From positions 3,782,001 through 3,846,000 of the forward strand of contig NZ_JACIFP010000001.1 in NCBI RefSeq assembly GCF_014197435.1: DNA of 64,000 nt, given 5' to 3'. The first letter of the stretch is position 1. Every line of letters starts with the position of its first letter. A model generated the notes under the pieces. It was not told where the DNA came from and searched no databases. It saw nothing but the letters and a program-made list of their open reading frames with translations. Made by a program: the position numbers and the translations under genes. Of the stretch, positions 29,221 through 38,809 are shown piece by piece. The stretch is from Gordonia humi. Lineage in GTDB: Bacteria > Actinomycetota > Actinomycetes > Mycobacteriales > Mycobacteriaceae.

Positions 29221-30177
29221 ATGCGCACCCTGTACCCGGAGATCGAGCCGTATGCGTCCGACCGTCTGTCCGTCGGTGACGGACAGCAGATCTACTGGGA
29301 GACCACCGGCGACCCCGACGGGAAGCCGGTGGTCTTCGTGCACGGCGGCCCCGGCGGCGGAACATCCGCCGATCAACGCCGCTTCTTCGATCCGGCGAAG
29401 TACCGGATCGTGCTGTTCGATCAGCGCGGCTGCGGCAAGTCCACACCGCACATCTCCGACGGCGCGGACCTCTCGGTCAACACGACGCAGAACCTGATCG
29501 CCGACATGGAGAAGCTGCGCGAGCATCTGGGCGTCGACCGCTGGCAGGTGTTCGGCGGATCGTGGGGCTCCACCCTCGGCCTGGCCTACGCGCAGACTCA
29601 CCCCGAGCGCGTCACCGAACTCGTGCTGCGCGGGATCTTCCTGCTGCGCCGCAGCGAGATCGACTGGTACTACAACGGCGGCGCCGCCAACATCTACCCC
29701 GACGCGTGGGAGCGGTATCTGGAGCCGATTCCGGAGACCGAGCGTGCCGGCGACCTCGTCGCCGTCTACCACCGGTTGCTCACCGGCGACGACCGCGAGC
29801 TCGCTCAGCGAGCAGCCAGCGCGTGGGCCGATTGGGAGGGACGCACCAGCCACCTCGCACCGCGACCCGCGTCCGGGGACGGCGGCCCGTGGGACCTCGC
29901 CTTCGCCACCATCGAGAACCACTACTTCACCCACCGCGGCTTCCTCGACGAAGGGCAGCTGCTCCGCGACGTCGCCCGGATCGAGCACATCCCCGCCGTG
30001 ATCGTGCAGGGCCGCTACGACGTCGTCTGCCCCATGCGCAGCGCGTGGGATCTGCACCGCGCGTGGCCGTCGGCCGACCTGCACGTCGTGGACGACGCCG
30101 GGCACGCATCGTTCGAGCCGGGTATCGTTCATCACCTGGTCGAAGCCACCGACCGATTCGCTGTTTCCGCTGGTTGA
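29221..30177 (+). CDS. pip: Proline iminopeptidase (S33)
   Basis: A 318-residue alpha/beta-hydrolase that removes N-terminal proline. The family oxyanion motif HGGPGGGTS is at 41-49 and the nucleophile motif GGSWGS puts catalytic Ser at 114. FDQRGCGKSTPH, typical of Pip, lies between, and GRYDVVCPMRSAWDLHRAWP carries the acid. The C-terminal HASFEPG contains the probable catalytic His. It is in line with panB (17-base gap) and the CYTH/CHAD gene (22-base gap), so one transcript is plausible without an evident functional link. Confidence 0.93.
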   Translation: MRTLYPEIEPYASDRLSVGDGQQIYWETTGDPDGKPVVFVHGGPGGGTSADQRRFFDPAKYRIVLFDQRGCGKSTPHISDGADLSVNTTQNLIADMEKLREHLGVDRWQVFGGSWGSTLGLAYAQTHPERVTELVLRGIFLLRRSEIDWYYNGGAANIYPDAWERYLEPIPETERAGDLVAVYHRLLTGDDRELAQRAASAWADWEGRTSHLAPRPASGDGGPWDLAFATIENHYFTHRGFLDEGQLLRDVARIEHIPAVIVQGRYDVVCPMRSAWDLHRAWPSADLHVVDDAGHASFEPGIVHHLVEATDRFAVSAG

Positions 30178-30199
30178 TCCCACACAGGAGCATAAGAGA

Positions 30200-31681
30200 A
30201 TGAGCGCCCACGAGTCCCTCGAGATCGAGCTGAAGTTCGATGTGGACGCGGGACTGCCCGCGCCCGACCTGGCGGGTCTGGTCCCGGACGGACGGGTCGG
30301 CGAGCCGGCCACTTACCTCCTCGAGGCCACCTACTACGACACCGCCGACACCGTGCTGGCCCGCAACCGCACCACACTGCGTCGGCGGACCGGCGGCACG
30401 GACGGCGGCTGGCACCTCAAGCGGCCGTCGACGACCAAAGCGGCGCGCCGTGAGATGAGCGTCTCCTTCGACGACGCGCCCGCCGATGACGGTGTACCCA
30501 CCGTGCTGCGCGACCAGATCGCCTCGATCGTCCGTCTCGGCGAGCTCGTTCCCGTCGCGACGATCACCACCGATCGCACCGTGACGTCCGTCTTCGACGC
30601 CGAGGGCCGTGAACTGGCCGTCTTCTGTGAAGACCTGGTGTCGGCGGAGTCGCTGCTGCCCGGCGGCGAGGTGACCCGATGGGCCGAATGGGAGTTCGAA
30701 CTCGTCCACGGCGACGGCGCCCTCCTCAAGCGCGCCAAGGCGTTCCTCAGGGAGGCCGGCGCCCGGAAGGCGTCGAGCGTGTCGAAACTCGCACGCGCCA
30801 TCGGTTCGACACCGACCGACGTCGAACGCCGCGCCGCAGGCAAGAAGTCGACGGCACTCGAACTGGTCCTGTTCGATCTGGCCGCCCACCGCGACGCGCT
30901 GGTCGCCTACGATCCGTTGGCCCGCGAGGACGCACCCGACGCGGTCCACCAGATGCGAGTCGCCGCCCGCAAGCTGCGTTCGGTGCTGACGTCGTATCCG
31001 CTGGTGATCGCACCGGAGCAGACGAGGCCGATCGCCGACGAACTCAAACTGCTCGGCGAGGTGCTCGGCGACGCCCGCGATCTCGAGGTCGCGTTGGAGA
31101 CCAACGAGTTGATGCTCGCGCGCGAACACGCGCCCGGGGACCTCGTCGGGGTCCTCATCGAGGGCGAGCGGATCCGCCACGAACGCGCGCTCAAGTCGAT
31201 GCGCTTCGCGTTGTCGACCGAACGCTACCTCGCACTGCTCGACGATCTGGACCATCTCGTCGACGCACCGACCCCCGGACCGGACGCCGACAGTCCGGCC
31301 CGCGAGGTGGCCGCCGAGGCGATCGCGGCGTCGTACCGACGGTTGAAGAAGGCCCAGCGGAATCTGCGCGACTACGACGCGTGGTCGCCCGACTGGGTGG
31401 AACAGCTGCACACGATCCGCAAGCGCGCCAAGGCCACCCGCTACACGGCCGAGTCCGCCGATTCGCTGCGTCGATCGTCGTTCGCCGAGATCGGCGCGTT
31501 CGCCAAGGCCGTCCAGACCCAGCTCGGCGTGTTCAACGACACCGCGGTGAATCGCGCCCGTCTGGCCGAGGTCGCCGAGCGCACCCCACTGAGCCCCGCG
31601 GCGATGTTCGTGCTCGGCCGCATCGACGCACGGGAGGAAGCTCGCGGACGCAAAGCCGTGAAGGCGTACCGGAAGTTGTGA
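30200..31681 (+). CDS. CYTH and CHAD domain protein
   Basis: A 493-residue two-domain protein. Residues 1 to about 205 are a CYTH triphosphate-tunnel domain with the diagnostic ExExK motif (EIELKFDVD) and basic/acidic tunnel strands (YYDTADTVLARNRTTLRRRTGG, WHLKRP). Residues from about 220 are a CHAD helical domain rich in conserved His/Arg (VHQMRVAARKLRSVL, LHTIRKRAKATRYTAE), which in other proteins binds polyphosphate. Triphosphate or polyphosphate hydrolysis is the usual expectation. It matches Rv2226. CAGGAG precedes the ATG. Confidence 0.9.
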   Translation: MSAHESLEIELKFDVDAGLPAPDLAGLVPDGRVGEPATYLLEATYYDTADTVLARNRTTLRRRTGGTDGGWHLKRPSTTKAARREMSVSFDDAPADDGVPTVLRDQIASIVRLGELVPVATITTDRTVTSVFDAEGRELAVFCEDLVSAESLLPGGEVTRWAEWEFELVHGDGALLKRAKAFLREAGARKASSVSKLARAIGSTPTDVERRAAGKKSTALELVLFDLAAHRDALVAYDPLAREDAPDAVHQMRVAARKLRSVLTSYPLVIAPEQTRPIADELKLLGEVLGDARDLEVALETNELMLAREHAPGDLVGVLIEGERIRHERALKSMRFALSTERYLALLDDLDHLVDAPTPGPDADSPAREVAAEAIAASYRRLKKAQRNLRDYDAWSPDWVEQLHTIRKRAKATRYTAESADSLRRSSFAEIGAFAKAVQTQLGVFNDTAVNRARLAEVAERTPLSPAAMFVLGRIDAREEARGRKAVKAYRKL

Positions 31682-31777
31682 ACCGGTCGGGAGTCGCGGC
31701 TCCCCTCTGAGCGATGTCCGCGCCCCGCGGATCGAGACAGCTCCGGCGAACGGGCGAGAATCGATCGGAGAAGGACA

Positions 31778-33196
31778 CTAGCCCGCGACGCGGAAGCGGA
31801 CCACGCCCTCGGCCGCGTCGGCCACGGTCACCTCCACAGTGCACCGCGTTCCCGCAGAGGGGGCGCCGTCGCAGGCGCCGATGATCGCGGGCGAGGGGAT
31901 GAACACCTCGGCGGCCCGGTCACCGCTCGCATCGCGCATGACGACGGCGTCGAAGCGTGCGCCGATCTGGTCGGCGAGCACTACTGCCTCGGTGAGGTCC
32001 ACGCTGCGTCGTTCGGCGGTCGAGGCCAGTTGGTCCGACGACGCCATCTTCTTCCGCGCGGGGCCCAGCGCAGCGGTGACCCACTCGGGAACGTCCCGAC
32101 CGGCCGTCACGGCCAGGCACGTCTCCGTGGCGAATCGGTCGGCGAGACGACGCAGTGGCGCCGTGACGTGCGAGTACTCGCCGCCGACACCCGCGTGCAC
32201 CACGTCGTCGTCCGGGTAGTCGGTCCCCGGTTCGAGGACCAGGTAGCCCGAACCACGCATGAGCCGCGCGCCGACCGTCATCAACGCGAGCGTCGTCGGC
32301 TCGTGTGCGGGCAGCGAAGCGAGGAATTCTCCGGGAGACGCCCCCTCACTCCAGTCGACGCCGAGATGACGCGCGGCGGCGCGCAGTTCGGTGACCGCCT
32401 CGTGGGATGCGGGCGGTACGGTGCGCAGCAGCCCGATGCCGGCCTTGCGCTGGATCTCGCCCGCGCACATGCCGACGAGCAGCGACACCTGTGCGTTCCA
32501 GTTGTCCGCCGGAGTCCGCGGCGCGAGTTGCAGCGTCCACGCCCGGCCGCCCCGGTGCGGCACGATCTCCTGATCGGGCAGATCGAGTTGGACGGCGCCG
32601 CGGCGCAGCGACCAGTCGAGCCTGGTCTGGCCGAACGTCGGCAGCGCGGCGATCGACGGATGGAGACGGCCCGCCTCGTGGTCGGCCATGACACCGGCGT
32701 AGTCGAATCTCTCGCGGGAGCGGACCGTCGCGCGTTCGAGGTCGACGTCGGTCACCTCGCCCGCCGCGTCGACGTGCACGGTCCAGAGGACGGCGGGACG
32801 CACCTGATCGGGCAGCAGGGAGCCGATCCCCTCCGACAGGTCACGCGGGTGCAGCGGCACGCTGCCGTCCGGGAAGTACATCGTCTGTCCGCGGTCGCGG
32901 CTGGCGGCGTCGACCGCTCCACCCGGTTCGACCAGTGCGGCCACGTCGGCGATCGCGTAGTGGACGACGAAACCGTCGCCGTCGGCCACCACCCGGAGCG
33001 CCTGATCGAGGTCCTGCGACCCCGGCGGATCGATCGTCACCAACTCGACGTCGGTCCGGTCGACGCGATCGTCGGCGAACCGATCGACGGCGCCGCGCGC
33101 CTCGGCGACCGCCTCCGGCGCGAAGTCCACGGTGAGGTCGAGCTCCGCGCGAAGACGGTCGAAGTCGATGGCCGGTGCGAAGACTCTGCGCTGCAT
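31778..33196 (-). CDS. RNB-domain ribonuclease (RNase II/R family)
   Basis: A 472-residue protein dominated by an RNB exoribonuclease domain. The catalytic acidic cluster appears as TIDPPGSQDLDQAL (about 55-68), the four-Asp metal site of RNase II/R. YAIADVAALVEPGG, YFPDGSVPLHPRDLSEG, and SYLVLEPGTDYPDDDVVHAGVGGEYSHVTAPLRRLADR (the ST/PLRRYADL-like motif) follow. It lacks the long N-terminal cold-shock domains of full RNase R, and only a short C-terminal beta region remains. It is divergent from panB-pip-CYTH by direction and sits next to rnpB, grouping two RNA-processing genes. Confidence 0.9.
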   Translation of the reverse strand: MQRRVFAPAIDFDRLRAELDLTVDFAPEAVAEARGAVDRFADDRVDRTDVELVTIDPPGSQDLDQALRVVADGDGFVVHYAIADVAALVEPGGAVDAASRDRGQTMYFPDGSVPLHPRDLSEGIGSLLPDQVRPAVLWTVHVDAAGEVTDVDLERATVRSRERFDYAGVMADHEAGRLHPSIAALPTFGQTRLDWSLRRGAVQLDLPDQEIVPHRGGRAWTLQLAPRTPADNWNAQVSLLVGMCAGEIQRKAGIGLLRTVPPASHEAVTELRAAARHLGVDWSEGASPGEFLASLPAHEPTTLALMTVGARLMRGSGYLVLEPGTDYPDDDVVHAGVGGEYSHVTAPLRRLADRFATETCLAVTAGRDVPEWVTAALGPARKKMASSDQLASTAERRSVDLTEAVVLADQIGARFDAVVMRDASGDRAAEVFIPSPAIIGACDGAPSAGTRCTVEVTVADAAEGVVRFRVAG

Positions 33197-33259
33197 GAGT
33201 CGAATGTATCTCGACTCCGATCAGCGGGAGCCCTCCGCACGATCGGCCGGTGCGACGAG

Positions 33260-33682
<423 letters not shown>

Positions 33683-33704
33683 GTTCGAGAATACCCCAGA
33701 CCCC

Positions 33705-35249
33705 TCAGCTCGCAGGCCGGTGCCGGACCCACACGAGCGTGGGCACCACCACCGCGAGGACGACGATCGCCGCGACGAGGACACCGACGTGGAACGCATC
33801 GGTGAAGGCGACGGTCACCGCACGATCGACCACCGAGGCGACGGCGGGCGGCAGGCCCGCGGTGCTCGCTCCGTTCTCCGCACCGTCGACGATCGTGTCG
33901 GCCGTCGGGCCCGGCAGTCCGGCATCGGTCAGCCGTTCGCCGAGTCGCGATGCGAAGCCCGTGGTCAGGATCGTGCCCAGCACACTGGCGCCCAGCACAT
34001 TGCCGAGCTGCCGGAACATGTTGACCGCCGAACTCGCCATGCCCGCCTGCTCGTGGCGGACGCTGATGATGGCGGCCGCGGTCGACGGTGCGATCAGCAG
34101 TCCGCTGCCGACTCCGACGACGAACAGTCCCGGCCACAGGTGCGCGAAGTCGCGTCCGGGGACGGCGAACAGCAACAGGAAGATGCCCGCGGACATGATC
34201 GCCAGACCGATCGACAACAGGAACTTGAAGCCGATGCGCTGGGCCAGTCTCGCCGCCACGGGACTGAGCAGAATGAACGGCACGAACATCACCAGCGTCC
34301 GCACGCCCGCACCGAGCGCCGACACGCCTTGCGCATGCTGGAGATACAGGACGGTCAGCAGCGCGGTGCCGGTGAAACCGAACATGGTGACCGTCGCGAC
34401 CCCCATCACCGCGCTGAACGAGCCGGACGCGAACAGTCGTACGTCGACCATCGGATCGTCGTGCCGCGCCTCGTACCAGCCGAATCCGACGAGTGCGACG
34501 ACCGCGACGACGAAGCAGGCGAGGATGGTCGGCGATGCGTAGCCGAGCGGCTTGCCCTCGATGATCCCGAAGGTGAGCGCGCCGACGGCGACGGTGCCCG
34601 ACGCGATGCCGATCAGGTCCAGGCGACGGCCGGTCTGACGGGTCTCCGGCACCCACGCGATGGTGCCGACGAGGGTCATCACCCCGAGGACCACGTTGAT
34701 GAGGTACACCGAGTGCCAGGACAGATGCGCCAGGAGAAGACCCGCGCACAACGGCCCGACGGCCAGCCCCAGACCGGAGCTGCCCGCCCAGATCGACACC
34801 GCCTCCGTGCGCTCCTTCGGATGCACGAAGAGCTGGCTGACCACGGCGAGCCCGGCGGGAAGGATCATCGCTCCGCCGAGCCCCATCACCGCCTGGGTGG
34901 CGATCAGCGCGGCGGCCGATCCCGAGAAGAAGGCGCCCAGGCTCCCGACTACGAATACGAGGGAACCGACACCGAACACCGTCCGCCGTCCGACGATGTC
35001 GGCGAGTGTGCCCGCGGCGAGGATCAGGGTGGCGACCACGAGACTGTAGGCGCTGGTGATCCAGACGACCTGCGTCATCGACGCGCCGAGGTCGTCCTGG
35101 ATCGTCGTGAGCGCACCGATCGTCGAGGACACGTTGACGAAGGCCATCATCGTCCCGACGCACACGACGGCGAGCGCGGCCCAGCGTCCGGGTGCCTTGG
35201 TCGGCGTCTCGTCGTCGACGACGGGCGGGCTCGTGGAGAGGTCGCTCAT
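33705..35249 (-). CDS. MFS drug transporter, DHA2 (14-TMS) family
   Basis: A 514-residue major-facilitator protein with about 14 hydrophobic helices, typical of EmrB/QacA-type drug:proton antiporters. Family motifs include the D1 motif in helix 1 (VNVSSTIGALTTIQDDLGAS, resembling the usual LDxTIVNVALP-like start), GTLADIVGRRTVF (motif A) after helix 2, and GGAMILPAGLAVVSQLF (motif B/C region). The first residues of the D1 motif are unusual. The start overlaps the stop of the SDR gene by four bases (ATGA), so the pair is cotranscribed from the operator region at 36019. Substrate unknown. Confidence 0.88.
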   Translation of the reverse strand: MSDLSTSPPVVDDETPTKAPGRWAALAVVCVGTMMAFVNVSSTIGALTTIQDDLGASMTQVVWITSAYSLVVATLILAAGTLADIVGRRTVFGVGSLVFVVGSLGAFFSGSAAALIATQAVMGLGGAMILPAGLAVVSQLFVHPKERTEAVSIWAGSSGLGLAVGPLCAGLLLAHLSWHSVYLINVVLGVMTLVGTIAWVPETRQTGRRLDLIGIASGTVAVGALTFGIIEGKPLGYASPTILACFVVAVVALVGFGWYEARHDDPMVDVRLFASGSFSAVMGVATVTMFGFTGTALLTVLYLQHAQGVSALGAGVRTLVMFVPFILLSPVAARLAQRIGFKFLLSIGLAIMSAGIFLLLFAVPGRDFAHLWPGLFVVGVGSGLLIAPSTAAAIISVRHEQAGMASSAVNMFRQLGNVLGASVLGTILTTGFASRLGERLTDAGLPGPTADTIVDGAENGASTAGLPPAVASVVDRAVTVAFTDAFHVGVLVAAIVVLAVVVPTLVWVRHRPAS

Positions 35250-36001
35250 CGTTCGCCGCCTTCGGAGTCGTGCGCCGTCGCACCGGTGTACGGCGCCGTC
35301 TCGGCGAATGCTCCGCTGCTGATGGTCGGCAGCATCGCGTGCATCTGCGCGGTGAGGTCATCGGCGAGGATCTCAGTGGCGCCCGCTTCGAGTCCGTCGA
35401 GAACCACTCCGACGATGTCCCGCGCCGACGACTTCGGCACGTCGAGGCCGGCGGTCATCGGTGTGTCGACGTAGGCGAAGTGCGCGCCGACCACCCGGGT
35501 GGACTGTGCGGCGAGTTCGATGCGCAAGGCGTTGGTGAGTCCCCACAGCGCCGTCTTCGACGCCGCATACGACCCCGGTTGCGACAACCAGCTCAACACC
35601 GAGTGGACGTCGACGATCGCCCCGCCACCGCGAGCGGCGAGGACCGGCGCGAACGCGCGCACCAGCGTCAGCGGCCCGAACACGTTGGTCTCGAACGTCG
35701 CCCGAATGTCGGCGAGGTCGGTGGTCAACAGCGAGGGGTCGCCGCCGCCGCCCGCGTTGTTGACGAGCACGTCGACGTCGTTCGCCGCGACCGCCGCGGC
35801 CGCGATCGCATCGGGGTCGGCGACGTCCAGGCGCAACGGCACGATCCGCGGATCGTCCCAGTCGACGTCGCGGCGGGCCGCGGCGTAGACCTTCGTCGCA
35901 CCCCGTGCACGCGCCTGCCGCACGAATTCGCGACCCAGGCCGCCCGTCGATCCGGTCACCAGGACTGTCGCGCCCGGCAATTTGGAGCCGTCCATCATCA
36001 T
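35246..36001 (-). CDS. Short-chain dehydrogenase/reductase
   Basis: A 251-residue SDR oxidoreductase. NAD(P) binding is shown by TGSTGGLGREFV near residue 15, and the structural NNAG by LVNNAGGG. The active-site Ser is in VHSVLSW and the YxxxK pair in SYAASKTALWG. The basic AARRD after strand 2 suggests NADP(H). Three consecutive ATG codons occur at the start (36001, 35998, 35995); GGA in TTAGGA lies close to the first, so any of the three may be used. It is cotranscribed with the MFS gene and divergent from the HxlR regulator, so probably repressed by it. Confidence 0.88.
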   Translation of the reverse strand: MMMDGSKLPGATVLVTGSTGGLGREFVRQARARGATKVYAAARRDVDWDDPRIVPLRLDVADPDAIAAAAVAANDVDVLVNNAGGGGDPSLLTTDLADIRATFETNVFGPLTLVRAFAPVLAARGGGAIVDVHSVLSWLSQPGSYAASKTALWGLTNALRIELAAQSTRVVGAHFAYVDTPMTAGLDVPKSSARDIVGVVLDGLEAGATEILADDLTAQMHAMLPTISSGAFAETAPYTGATAHDSEGGER

Positions 36002-36018
36002 TCCTAACTTTAATTGGA

Positions 36019-36051
36019 TGAAGTCAGACGGAATGCTAGCATTTGACTTCA
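36019..36051. promoter_or_regulatory. Inverted repeats between SDR and HxlR genes
   Basis: TGAAGTCA (36019-36026) and TGACTTCA (36044-36051) form an outer inverted repeat around a 12-base perfect palindrome AATGCTAGCATT (36032-36043). They lie in an AT-rich 78-base divergent promoter region. HxlR regulators commonly bind such sites beside their own gene, so this is the likely operator for both directions. Confidence 0.55.
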
Positions 36052-36079
36052 GTTGACAAAAGCCAGAGGAGGAGTCGCG

Positions 36080-36562
36080 ATGCACCTGCGGGAACAACTC
36101 GCCGATCGGTCGACGTGGACGATTCAGGGCCGGTGCCCGGTGGAGAAGGCGATGAAGGTGGTCGGCTCGCGGAACGCGATGCTGATCATGCGCGAGGCGT
36201 TCTACGGCACGAGCCGGTTCGCCGACTTCGCGTCGTTGGTGGGGATGTCGACGGCGACCACGGCGTCGAACCTCAAGGCCCTCACCGAGGCCGGGCTGCT
36301 GGAACGACGCCCCTATCGGGACGACGGCGCGCGGGTCCGCGACGAGTACGTCCTCACCCCGGCGGGCACCGACCTCATGCCCGTCGTCCTCGGCCTGTTC
36401 GCCTGGGGATCGACGCACGCCGACTCGCTGCCGCCCGTCGAACTGACGCACACCGGATGCGGTGAGCCGGTGCAGGTGCATGTGACCTGCGCGGCTGGGC
36501 ACGAACTCGCCACCGACGACATCGATGTGCGCGTCCGCGCCGCCGACGACCGAGAGGACTGA
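36080..36562 (+). CDS. HxlR-family transcriptional regulator
   Basis: A 160-residue winged-helix regulator of the HxlR/MarR-like type. The family start, CPVEKAMKVVGSRNAMLIMREAFYGTSRFADFASLVGMSTATTASNLKALTEAGLLERRPY, holds the recognition helix, and the conserved Cys near the N terminus (GRCPVE) may be redox-active as in some relatives. A C-terminal tail (THTGCGEPVQVHVTCAAGHE) has two further Cys. The ATG at 36080 was chosen because AGAGGAGG lies 9-16 bases upstream; an upstream in-frame ATG has no such site. It probably controls the divergent SDR-MFS pair and its own transcript. Confidence 0.87.
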   Translation: MHLREQLADRSTWTIQGRCPVEKAMKVVGSRNAMLIMREAFYGTSRFADFASLVGMSTATTASNLKALTEAGLLERRPYRDDGARVRDEYVLTPAGTDLMPVVLGLFAWGSTHADSLPPVELTHTGCGEPVQVHVTCAAGHELATDDIDVRVRAADDRED

Positions 36563-36565
36563 TCG

Positions 36566-37369
36566 ATGACCGACGACTTCACCCGGGCGACCACCGTCAC
36601 GGCGACCGACGATCCGCACCGTTTCCACGCCGAGGTCGATCCCCGCTGGACGGTGGTCGGCAATCCCAACGGCGGCTACCTGCAGGCGATCGCCGCACGT
36701 GCGGCGACGGCGTCGTCTCCGCATCCGCATGTCGTCGCGGCGACGACGACCTTCGTGGCGGCGCCCCGACCCGGCGCCGTCGTGCTCGACACCGAGGTCC
36801 TGCGTTCGGGACGGACCGCGACGCAGATCCGTGCGCGACTGTCGCAGGAGGGAACGCCGCGCCTGGAGACGGTGTTCGTCTTCGGCGACCTCACCGCGGC
36901 GACCGCACCGCAATGGGAGTCGGCCGACCAGCCCACGGCGGGTCTGCCGTTCGCCGAGTGTCCCCGGTTCGCCCCGCCGCGCGAGGTGTTCCCGGTGGAG
37001 CTGCTGCACACCGTCCACCTGCACATGGAGGACTCATCGCTCGCCTTCACCCGCGGCCGGGGTCGCGGGATCGGCGAGATGCGGGGCTGGCTCGACCTCC
37101 CCGATCAGGCACCGCACGATCCGTTCTCGCTGCTCCTGGCCGCCGATGTGATGCCCGCCGCGACGTTCGACGTCACCGAGCCCGGTTGGGTGCCGACGCT
37201 GTCGCTGTCGACGTACGTGCGCGCGCTGCCGGTCCCGGGACCCGTGCAGGTCCTGCTGCGGGCCAACCTGATCCGGGGTGACCGCGTCGACGAGACGTGT
37301 ACGGTCCGCGACCGGACGGGCGCGATCGTCGCCCAGTCGCACCAGCTGGCGGGCATCCGGATGCCGTGA
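36566..37369 (+). CDS. Acyl-CoA thioesterase family protein (double hotdog, TesB-like)
   Basis: A 267-residue thioesterase-superfamily protein with two hotdog repeats. The first contains VVGNPNGGYLQAIAARAA (substrate helix) and TTFVAAPRPGAVVLDTEVLRSGRTATQIRARL. The second contains PHDPFSLLLAADVMPAATFDV...VPTLSLSTYVRALPVPGPVQVLLRANLI. The pattern fits the actinobacterial 4HBT_3/TesB-type group; substrate acyl group unknown. It starts three bases after the HxlR stop, so it belongs to the same transcript. Confidence 0.82.
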   Translation: MTDDFTRATTVTATDDPHRFHAEVDPRWTVVGNPNGGYLQAIAARAATASSPHPHVVAATTTFVAAPRPGAVVLDTEVLRSGRTATQIRARLSQEGTPRLETVFVFGDLTAATAPQWESADQPTAGLPFAECPRFAPPREVFPVELLHTVHLHMEDSSLAFTRGRGRGIGEMRGWLDLPDQAPHDPFSLLLAADVMPAATFDVTEPGWVPTLSLSTYVRALPVPGPVQVLLRANLIRGDRVDETCTVRDRTGAIVAQSHQLAGIRMP

Positions 37370-37376
37370 GCCGCGC

Positions 37377-38042
37377 CTACTGCAGGTGCGCGGTGTCGTT
37401 CACCAGCCGGACCACCGACCCGCCGTCGGGGTAGAACTCGACGATCGAATACGACGTCAGATCCAGATGCAGACGGAACAGCAGCTCGGGTCCCACCCCG
37501 AGCGCGCCGCGCAGGAAGGTCTTGATCGGCGTCACATGGCTCACCGCGAGCACCGTCTGGCCGGGGTACTGGTCGACGAGATCGTCGCGGACCTGCGCGA
37601 TCCGCCGCCCCACCTGGGCGAAGCTCTCCCCGTTCGGCGGTGCGACGTCCACATCGCTCAACCACTTCCGGTGCAGGCGGCCGTCGCGCTGGGACGCCTC
37701 GGTGAACGTCAGGCCCTCCCAGTCGCCGAAGTCGGTCTCGATGAGGCCGTCGTGCACGGCGACGTCGAGCCCGAGGACGCGAGCGGCGAACTCGGCGGTG
37801 GCCCGTGTGCGCATCAGCGGCGACGAGACGATCGCGTCGATCGGCCCGAACGGCGTGTCGACGAGTCGCGTCGCGGCCGCCGTCGCCTGTTCGAGGCCCA
37901 GGTCGGTCAGTGCGGGATCGCCGTGGCCGGAGTAGCGACGCTCCACCGACAGCGGTGTCTGGCCGTGACGCAGCAGGACGATGCGCGTCGGCGGTGCCGT
38001 CTGGCCCTGCCAGCTCGGAGCGGGCGCGGTCGAGTCACTCAC
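37377..38042 (-). CDS. Histidine phosphatase family protein (CobC/GpmB-like)
   Basis: A 221-residue histidine phosphatase with the phosphohistidine motif LLRHGQ (Arg25-His26-Gly27), the RTRATAEFAA second Arg site, LIETDFGDWEGLTF with the acid residue, and a C-terminal SHVTPIKTFL His. In M. tuberculosis the syntenic gene (Rv2228c) is recalled as an RNase HI fused to a CobC-like phosphatase. Here the RNase H domain is missing and only a 19-residue polar leader precedes the phosphatase. GTG at 38042 overlaps the end of the upstream zinc-ribbon gene by eight bases. It may act as alpha-ribazole phosphatase or a general phosphatase. Confidence 0.87.
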   Translation of the reverse strand: MSDSTAPAPSWQGQTAPPTRIVLLRHGQTPLSVERRYSGHGDPALTDLGLEQATAAATRLVDTPFGPIDAIVSSPLMRTRATAEFAARVLGLDVAVHDGLIETDFGDWEGLTFTEASQRDGRLHRKWLSDVDVAPPNGESFAQVGRRIAQVRDDLVDQYPGQTVLAVSHVTPIKTFLRGALGVGPELLFRLHLDLTSYSIVEFYPDGGSVVRLVNDTAHLQ

Positions 38043-38796
38043 TCCGGCGCCCCTGTCCCGGCAGGCCGGAATGGCTGGTGCGCACCATGATCGCACCGCA
38101 TTCCTCGCACCGGATCACCTCGTCCTCATCGGCCGCTGCGATCCGCGACAGCGTCCGGGGGTCCAACTCCATCCGGCACGCGCCGCAGCGCCGCGCCTGG
38201 ACCAGTCCGGCGCCGACCTGCCCGCGCCCGCGCAGCCTGTCGTAGATCCCGACGAGTTCGGCGTCGATCGACGCGGCCATCGCGCCTCGTCGTTCGGTGA
38301 GATCGGCCGACCGCGCGTCCACCGCCCGCGCCGACTCGTCTCGTCGAGCCACCAGATCGAGTTCTTTCTCGGTGAGCGTCAACAGCGTCGCCTCGGCCCG
38401 ATCGGCCTCGGCCGAGGTGGCTTCCTGCTGCTCCATCAACTCGAGCATCTCGCTCTCGAGATCGTCACGACGGCGCTCCAACGACTCCGCCTCGTGTTGG
38501 AGCTCCACGAGCGCCTTATGGCTGATCAGTCCGCCCGCGATCGTCTCCTTGTCGCGTGTGAGATGGTCGTTCATGCCGGTCAGCTCACCGTCGAGCCGGT
38601 CGGCGACCCCGGCGAGCTGATCGACGGACACGCGCGAGGCCGCCACGTCCTCGCGCGCGGACTCCAGCTCGGTCGTGAGCGCGGCGAGCTCGGCGTCCTC
38701 GGGCAGCGTCTTGCGGCTGTGCGCGGTCTTGGCGATCTCCGCATCGAGTTCGGCGAGGTCGAGCAGCAGACGCTGCTGGGCTGCAGAGGCTTTCAC
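38035..38796 (-). CDS. Coiled-coil/zinc-ribbon protein (CT398-like, C4-type)
   Basis: A 253-residue protein with long coiled-coil helices (about 10-180, many Glu/Leu heptads) and a C-terminal zinc ribbon with two CxxC pairs: CGACRMEL and CEECGAIM. It matches Rv2229c and the zinc-ribbon/coiled-coil family next to Nif3 genes in many bacteria. Function unknown; nucleic-acid binding is often proposed. The GTG at 38796 was chosen for the upstream AGGAGT. It overlaps the phosphatase start by eight bases and lies 13 bases after the Nif3 gene, forming one minus-strand operon. Confidence 0.87.
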   Translation of the reverse strand: MKASAAQQRLLLDLAELDAEIAKTAHSRKTLPEDAELAALTTELESAREDVAASRVSVDQLAGVADRLDGELTGMNDHLTRDKETIAGGLISHKALVELQHEAESLERRRDDLESEMLELMEQQEATSAEADRAEATLLTLTEKELDLVARRDESARAVDARSADLTERRGAMAASIDAELVGIYDRLRGRGQVGAGLVQARRCGACRMELDPRTLSRIAAADEDEVIRCEECGAIMVRTSHSGLPGQGRRSE

Positions 38797-38809
38797 GGGC
38801 ACACTCCTG

